Below the pieces are notes generated by a model. The model was not told where the DNA came from and searched no databases. It was given only the letters and a program-made list of their open reading frames with translations. This document shows, in pieces, positions 4,973 to 8,816 of a stretch of 8,816 nt of DNA. This DNA is from an uncultured Lachnospiraceae bacterium (GTDB taxonomy: Bacteria; Bacillota_A; Clostridia; Lachnospirales; Lachnospiraceae), in contig CAJTOU010000081.1 in assembly GCA_910577835.1 (NCBI GenBank), positions 1 through 8,816 on the forward strand, read 5' to 3'. The translations under genes were made by a program, and so were the position numbers. Every line of letters starts with the position of its first letter. The first letter of the stretch is position 1.

Positions 4973-5622
4973 TTCGTTTATTAAAAAATCGGCTAATTAA
5001 AAAATATGATGTGTTTAGCTTTGATATATTTGACACCCTCATTGAAAGAAAAGTAACGATTCCCTCACAGATTTTTTATATGGCTGGCTCTGCTGTCTTA
5101 GGCAACAGTGCAGCTAAGGAATTTTGCCGTAATCGAATGGAAGCAGAAAAAATGGCAAGAGATTTTGGGGGAAATAATGAATGTACGTTAGAAGAGATAT
5201 ACAAACAGCTGAATGGAAAATATGGAAGCATGTGTGATGCATTAATGAAAGCAGAGATTGAGGCAGAATTAAATAATTGCATGCCGAGAAAAAAGCTAGT
5301 GGAGTTTTATAATGAATGTATAGGAAGAGGGAAAAGGGTTTTCATTATTTCCGATATGTATCTTCCTGGTGCAGTCATAAAAGAAATGCTCAGGAAATGT
5401 GGCGTTATTGATTGGAACGGATTATATATATCTAATGAATACAATAAAAATAAACGAAACAGTGAGTTGTTTCAATCTGTTATTGAAGATAACTGCATTG
5501 AACGGAATTCAATCATCCATATAGGAGATAGTTTTAAGGCGGACTTTTGGGGGGCAAGAAAAGCGGGAATAGATAGTCTTATTGTCATTAAAAAACATTT
5601 TATCAGAAGGCTGTGTTCCTGA
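4969..5622 (+). CDS. HAD-superfamily hydrolase-like protein, COG5610 N-terminal type
   Basis: This 217-residue protein has a HAD core. Motif I is 'FSFDIFDTLIER' (16-27) with Asp19 as nucleophile, motif II 'VFIISDMYLP' (124-133) with Ser128, motif III a lysine in 'NEYNKNKRNSELF' (Lys160 or Lys162), and motif IV 'IIHIGDSFKADFWGARKAGI' (182-201) with Asp187 and Asp192. The residue two after the nucleophile is Phe21, not the Asp that acts as acid/base in HAD phosphatases; this D-x-F-D-T-L form is usual in COG5610. Ordinary phosphatase activity is therefore not assured. The helical cap lies between motifs I and II. The start ATG 4969 overlaps the previous stop (ATGA); an earlier in-frame ATG at 4894 would overlap 79 bases and adds residues without family character. 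In fused relatives this domain precedes the SRDG domain; here it follows as a separate gene, so the two proteins probably act together. Confidence 0.82.
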   Translation: MIRLLKNRLIKKYDVFSFDIFDTLIERKVTIPSQIFYMAGSAVLGNSAAKEFCRNRMEAEKMARDFGGNNECTLEEIYKQLNGKYGSMCDALMKAEIEAELNNCMPRKKLVEFYNECIGRGKRVFIISDMYLPGAVIKEMLRKCGVIDWNGLYISNEYNKNKRNSELFQSVIEDNCIERNSIIHIGDSFKADFWGARKAGIDSLIVIKKHFIRRLCS

Positions 5623-5633
5623 GGAGAGGTGCT

Positions 5634-6764
5634 ATGCGTGTCTTGCAAATTAATGTAGATGATTTGGGATATGGAGGAGTGTTTTCCCTTGTATTTAATA
5701 TGCAACAGCATATGATTCCAGAGGTCGTTTTTGACTATTGTGCAGTGGAAAAGTTTCAAAATACAGAGAATATCAAAAGAATAGAGGAATTGGGGGGCAG
5801 TGTTTATTGTATTGCATACGAAGGCAATAAGATTCTTCGCCAGGCAATCCATTTCTATCGTTTGAAAAGGTTTCTTGATAAGAATAAATACCCAGTTGTT
5901 CATATCCATTCGGATGTATCATTTAAATTGCTGGAATTCTCATTTGCTGCAAAACTGGCTGGTGTAAAAAACATCATCATACACTCCCATTCCGCGGGAA
6001 TAGAGGGCAAGCATAGAAAGACAAAGTATATTGTGCACCAATTGTGTAAAAGGCTGCTAAAATATACAGCTGGTCATTACTATGCCTGTTCAAGGGAAGC
6101 GGCAAATTGGATGTACTGTGGGGACTTGAAAGTTAAGATCCTGAAAAATGGAGTTGATACAAATTTATATAAATTTGATAAAAAGAAGAGAGACGAAATC
6201 AGAGATAAACTAAAATTGTCAGACAAGTTTATAGTAGGAAATGTAGGCAGATTTGCTTATTCGAAAAATCATAAGAGGTTGTTATATATATTTAAAGAAA
6301 TCCTTGCTATGAACAGCAATAGTGTTTTGCTGTTGATAGGCAATGGAGACTTGATGGAAGAAACGGTAAAAATTGCGCATGCACTTAATATATTTGATTC
6401 TATTGTTTTTTACGGAAACACAACAAGTGTATACGATATGCTGCAGGCGTTAGATGTCTTTGTTATGCCATCAAGATTTGAGGGCTTAGGTATTGCTGCC
6501 ATTGAGGCACAATCGGTAGGAGTTCCGGTTATTTGCTCTGAGGGAGTGCCTGAGGCAGCCATTGTAAATGAAAATGCCATCAGGATTTCGTTAAATTGTT
6601 CAGATGAATATTGGGCCAGAGAAATATTAAAGTTAGGAGAATATGGCAATTGTGGAAATACCCGAATCAAAGAAACTGGGTACGACATCAACGGTGTAAG
6701 CAGGGAATTGAAAGAATTTTACTTACATACAGGGACGAAAAATGATATCCATTTTAAACATTAA
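5634..6764 (+). CDS. Glycosyltransferase family 4 (GT-B fold, EpsF-like)
   Basis: This 376-residue protein has the two-domain GT-B layout. The N-terminal acceptor domain starts 'MRVLQINVDDLGYGGVFSLV', with 'VVHIHSDVSFKLLEF' (88-102) and 'NIIIHSHSAG' (113-122). The C-terminal nucleotide-sugar domain has 'VGNVGRFAYSKNH' (201-213), 'LLLIGNGD' (232-239) and the E-x7-E motif of retaining GT4 enzymes, 'RFEGLGIAAIEAQ' with Glu283 and Glu291. It should transfer a sugar from a nucleotide donor to a lipid-linked intermediate at the inner face of the membrane, with retention of configuration; the sugar is not predictable. The ATG at 5634 is preferred because GAGGAGAGGT (5621-5630) sits correctly before it; that site overlaps the stop of the HAD gene. 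A GTG at 5613 is the alternative. The 3' end overlaps the polymerase gene by 23 bases. Length is normal for the family. Confidence 0.9.
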   Translation: MRVLQINVDDLGYGGVFSLVFNMQQHMIPEVVFDYCAVEKFQNTENIKRIEELGGSVYCIAYEGNKILRQAIHFYRLKRFLDKNKYPVVHIHSDVSFKLLEFSFAAKLAGVKNIIIHSHSAGIEGKHRKTKYIVHQLCKRLLKYTAGHYYACSREAANWMYCGDLKVKILKNGVDTNLYKFDKKKRDEIRDKLKLSDKFIVGNVGRFAYSKNHKRLLYIFKEILAMNSNSVLLLIGNGDLMEETVKIAHALNIFDSIVFYGNTTSVYDMLQALDVFVMPSRFEGLGIAAIEAQSVGVPVICSEGVPEAAIVNENAIRISLNCSDEYWAREILKLGEYGNCGNTRIKETGYDINGVSRELKEFYLHTGTKNDIHFKH

Positions 6765-8172
6765 AACAAACTTTTTTTCAATATTGATATTAAGCTATTG
6801 TGTGTATGTGATGGTGTATTATAAGTCGATATCTCTTCGATATATTCGCCTCATCGCTTTAGCATTCATACTGGAAGTGGGAAAGTTTCAGGGCTATTTT
6901 TTTGCTATTGGGGAAAGTGAAGTATCTTATGAGGATGCTTTTGCCACAATTTTGCTTGTCATCAATTGTGTATCGATGGCCAAACATAAAAGATATGACA
7001 AAAAAACATTCATTGTTGCAATGGCTCTTCTGACTGTGGCTCTGCTGGGAATCATTATGGAGAACATTGCGCCATATCAAGGGTTAATTATTCCATATAA
7101 TTCAAAGCGGGCCTGGGACGGTTATGCAATTGGTGTGGAGGATAAAACAGAAGTTGTTTATTCGGTAACCAGATTTATGCTCCTTTATGTAAGAATTTTG
7201 TCACTAGCGACCACTATACTTGTGATAAATAAGAAATTGCCTACAAGCTGTTATAAAATAATTATCAGAAAAATTTCAGGCTTTGGAAAAATTGTATTGT
7301 CCTATGGAGTTGTGGAACTGGTGCTGAAAAATATTTTTCACAGCAATTTGACAAACAGGATTAACTGCACGATGTTTGGGCTGGGAATATCAACGTACAC
7401 TGAGATTGCATTTAGTTCAGGCTTAGCAAGGCTTCAAGGCTTTACCCGCGAACCTTCCCATTTTTCGATGGCGATTTTTTATTTTGTTTTAATTATCATA
7501 ATGAACGATTTGATTAACAATACAAAAAAGACGGGATTTTGGCTGCCAGTATCTATGCTGCTGTTACTTATGTGTCGATCTTTCGCGGCGTTGGTGTATC
7601 TTATATTAATTTTTGTTTTTGTATTTACATTTTATAGAAAAGGAAAGGGCACAGTAAATATTCAAAAAATTAAGCAACGGCTGTGGTGTATAAGTGGTTT
7701 TGCAATAGCGGGAGTAATTGCTTTATTGTTATGTGGAATGGAATCGTATTTCTCAGACAGATTAGCATATGTGGTGCGAGTTGTCGGAAAGCTTATTAAT
7801 GGCGGCAGCGTTCCCGTAAATTCAGATGTAGTAAGGCTTATAAGTATAATTGATACGACCAAGGACTTTCTGCATAGGCCTTTGCTTGGACTCGGAATGG
7901 GCGTGGAGGCAGCACATAGTGGAGTGGTGAGCATGCTTGCGGACATTGGTGTATTAGGCGTATTTTTTTGGTGGAAACTGGTCGCCTCAATACCACGCGA
8001 CAAAAGGGGTAAAATAGTTGTCTTGGTATGGATTTTAGCGGCAAATCTACTATGTGGCACTCAAAGAATCATGTATTCTGTAGTGGTTATGGTGTTCATT
8101 GTTTTTTGCCAATGTATGGATAAACGCTATGAAGAAAATATATCAGATCGATTAGCGCTACAGCAAGAATAG
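6742..8172 (+). CDS. O-antigen/exopolysaccharide polymerase-like membrane protein (Wzy/EpsG type)
   Basis: This 476-residue, very hydrophobic protein has about a dozen predicted membrane helices, at roughly residues 9-27, 36-48, 66-80, 89-107, 143-163, 181-197, 243-258, 267-298 (two), 315-332, 398-415, 423-439 and 442-458. Between helices lie features common in Wzy-type polymerases: 'LARLQGFTREPSHFSMAIF' (228-246) and a large outer loop with 'SDVVRLISIIDTTKDFLHRP' followed by 'LLGLGMGVEA' (361-390), then 'GVVSMLADIGVLGVFFW'. The arginines Arg236 and Arg365 are the kind of residues thought to bind the growing chain. Wzy proteins join lipid-linked repeat units on the outer side of the membrane. 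Sequence conservation in this family is poor, so the call rests on topology, the EPS and G-x-G-x-G motifs and the location between glycosyltransferase genes. AGGGA at 6731-6735 supports the ATG at 6742, which overlaps the GT4 gene by 23 bases. An O-antigen ligase-type role is the main alternative. Confidence 0.82.
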   Translation: MISILNIKTNFFSILILSYCVYVMVYYKSISLRYIRLIALAFILEVGKFQGYFFAIGESEVSYEDAFATILLVINCVSMAKHKRYDKKTFIVAMALLTVALLGIIMENIAPYQGLIIPYNSKRAWDGYAIGVEDKTEVVYSVTRFMLLYVRILSLATTILVINKKLPTSCYKIIIRKISGFGKIVLSYGVVELVLKNIFHSNLTNRINCTMFGLGISTYTEIAFSSGLARLQGFTREPSHFSMAIFYFVLIIIMNDLINNTKKTGFWLPVSMLLLLMCRSFAALVYLILIFVFVFTFYRKGKGTVNIQKIKQRLWCISGFAIAGVIALLLCGMESYFSDRLAYVVRVVGKLINGGSVPVNSDVVRLISIIDTTKDFLHRPLLGLGMGVEAAHSGVVSMLADIGVLGVFFWWKLVASIPRDKRGKIVVLVWILAANLLCGTQRIMYSVVVMVFIVFCQCMDKRYEENISDRLALQQE

Positions 8173-8186
8173 AGGGAGTCGCAACC

Positions 8187-8816
8187 ATGTTTATCTCAGT
8201 AATCATTCCTGTCTATAATGGGGAAAAAGGCATAGAGAAAGCGATACAAAGTGTTTTGTCGCAGGAAAGGAATGACGTCGAACTAATTATAGTCGATGGT
8301 GGTTCGACAGACAATACGATGGGAATCGTCAAATCATATGCAGATAGGATTTCTAAGTATTTATCAGAAAGAGATTCTGGATATGCGGAGGCATTGAATA
8401 AGGGTATTGCATTGGCAAGCGGGGATTATATCCTGATGCTGGCAGCTGACGACAGGCTGCTCCCTCACGCAATTGATGGAATCAAAAGCAGCATAAAAGA
8501 TGACACGGATATATGGTGCGGGTCAATATTGCAGATGCTTCCATACGGAATAAAACATTGGAAATCAAATCCAAATTTAACGGAATTATATCATGGATGT
8601 TCCTTAAGGCATCCTGCTACAGCGTTTCGCAGAAAGCTGTTTGCATTATATGGAGGGTATGACACTGATTATAAATGCGCAGCAGATCGTGAAATATTTT
8701 TAAGAATGTACACAAAAGGAGCAGTTTTTCAAGTGGAAGACATTCCGGTTGCGCTTTTTACCAGCGAAGGCATCAGCAATAAAAATGCGCTAACGATCGC
8801 TTTTTCGGAGCTTATA
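8187..8816 (+). CDS. Glycosyltransferase family 2 (3' end outside window)
   Basis: The first 210 residues are visible and the frame is open to the window end. The GT-A fold is clear: 'FISVIIPVYNG' (2-12), 'ELIIVDGGSTDNT' (32-44), 'ERDSGYAEALNKGIALASGD' (61-80), the metal-binding D-x-D-like segment 'LAADDRLLP' (85-93), and the later acceptor region 'RHPATAFRRKLF' (141-152), 'GGYDTDYKCAADREIFLRM' (156-174) and 'FTSEGIS' (191-197). The E/R-D-x-G-x-x-EALNKG form is typical of GT2 enzymes in capsule and O-antigen clusters that use nucleotide-sugar donors with inversion. Usual length is 240-300 residues, so most of the catalytic domain is present. AGGGAG (8173-8178) lies 8 bases before the ATG, and the gene starts 14 bases after the polymerase stop, in line with one operon. 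The cluster evidently continues beyond the window. Confidence 0.9.
   Translation, partial: MFISVIIPVYNGEKGIEKAIQSVLSQERNDVELIIVDGGSTDNTMGIVKSYADRISKYLSERDSGYAEALNKGIALASGDYILMLAADDRLLPHAIDGIKSSIKDDTDIWCGSILQMLPYGIKHWKSNPNLTELYHGCSLRHPATAFRRKLFALYGGYDTDYKCAADREIFLRMYTKGAVFQVEDIPVALFTSEGISNKNALTIAFSELI

Overview
The window looks like chromosome of a gut-type Clostridia, most likely Lachnospiraceae. The grounds are strong AGGAGG-type ribosome binding sites, protein families typical of that group (a DUF4422 glycosyltransferase, COG5610-type HAD proteins, an AbiEi-like protein), and a GC-rich backbone carrying an AT-rich surface-polysaccharide module. This assignment rests on protein style and composition only; no ribosomal or other marker gene is present.

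Layout. (1) Positions 1-726 hold the 3' end of a MATE-type multidrug exporter. (2) Positions 750-1246, minus strand, hold a decayed two-gene unit. It consists of a small gene broken by a one-base frameshift and an ADP-ribosyltransferase-like toxin candidate cut off after about 77 codons, just next to the MATE stop codon. (3) Positions 1247-2004 have no convincing gene. They contain a 38-bp tandem repeat made of alternating hairpin arms (1358-1444), a strong bidirectional terminator hairpin (1579-1619), a decayed copy of that hairpin in the opposite orientation (1820-1853), and a GC-rich stretch. (4) Positions 2005-2898 encode an AbiEi-like antitoxin or regulator with three in-frame 36-bp repeats near its N terminus and no AbiEii toxin partner after it. 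(5) From 2971 to the window end, all plus strand and tightly packed, lies a cell-surface polysaccharide cluster: a DUF4422 glycosyltransferase, a COG5610 C-terminal-type protein, a HAD-type protein matching the N-terminal half of COG5610, a GT4 glycosyltransferase, a Wzy-like polymerase, and a GT2 glycosyltransferase that runs off the end.

Genes of the polysaccharide cluster overlap (4 and 23 bp) or are separated by only 11-31 bp, so they probably form one operon. The predicted logic is repeat-unit assembly by the three glycosyltransferases on a lipid carrier inside the cell, then polymerisation outside the membrane by the Wzy-like protein. The two COG5610-like halves would act in an unknown modifying or transfer step. 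Composition changes sharply near 2898-2971: hand counts give 38 G+C of 60 at 2521-2580 but 18 of 60 at 6181-6240. This fits lateral acquisition of the polysaccharide module.

The least conventional features are the split and order-reversed COG5610 pair, the orphan AbiEi gene with its tandem repeats, and the debris zone at 750-2004, where remnants of a toxin-type pair, hairpin repeats and a duplicated terminator lie together.
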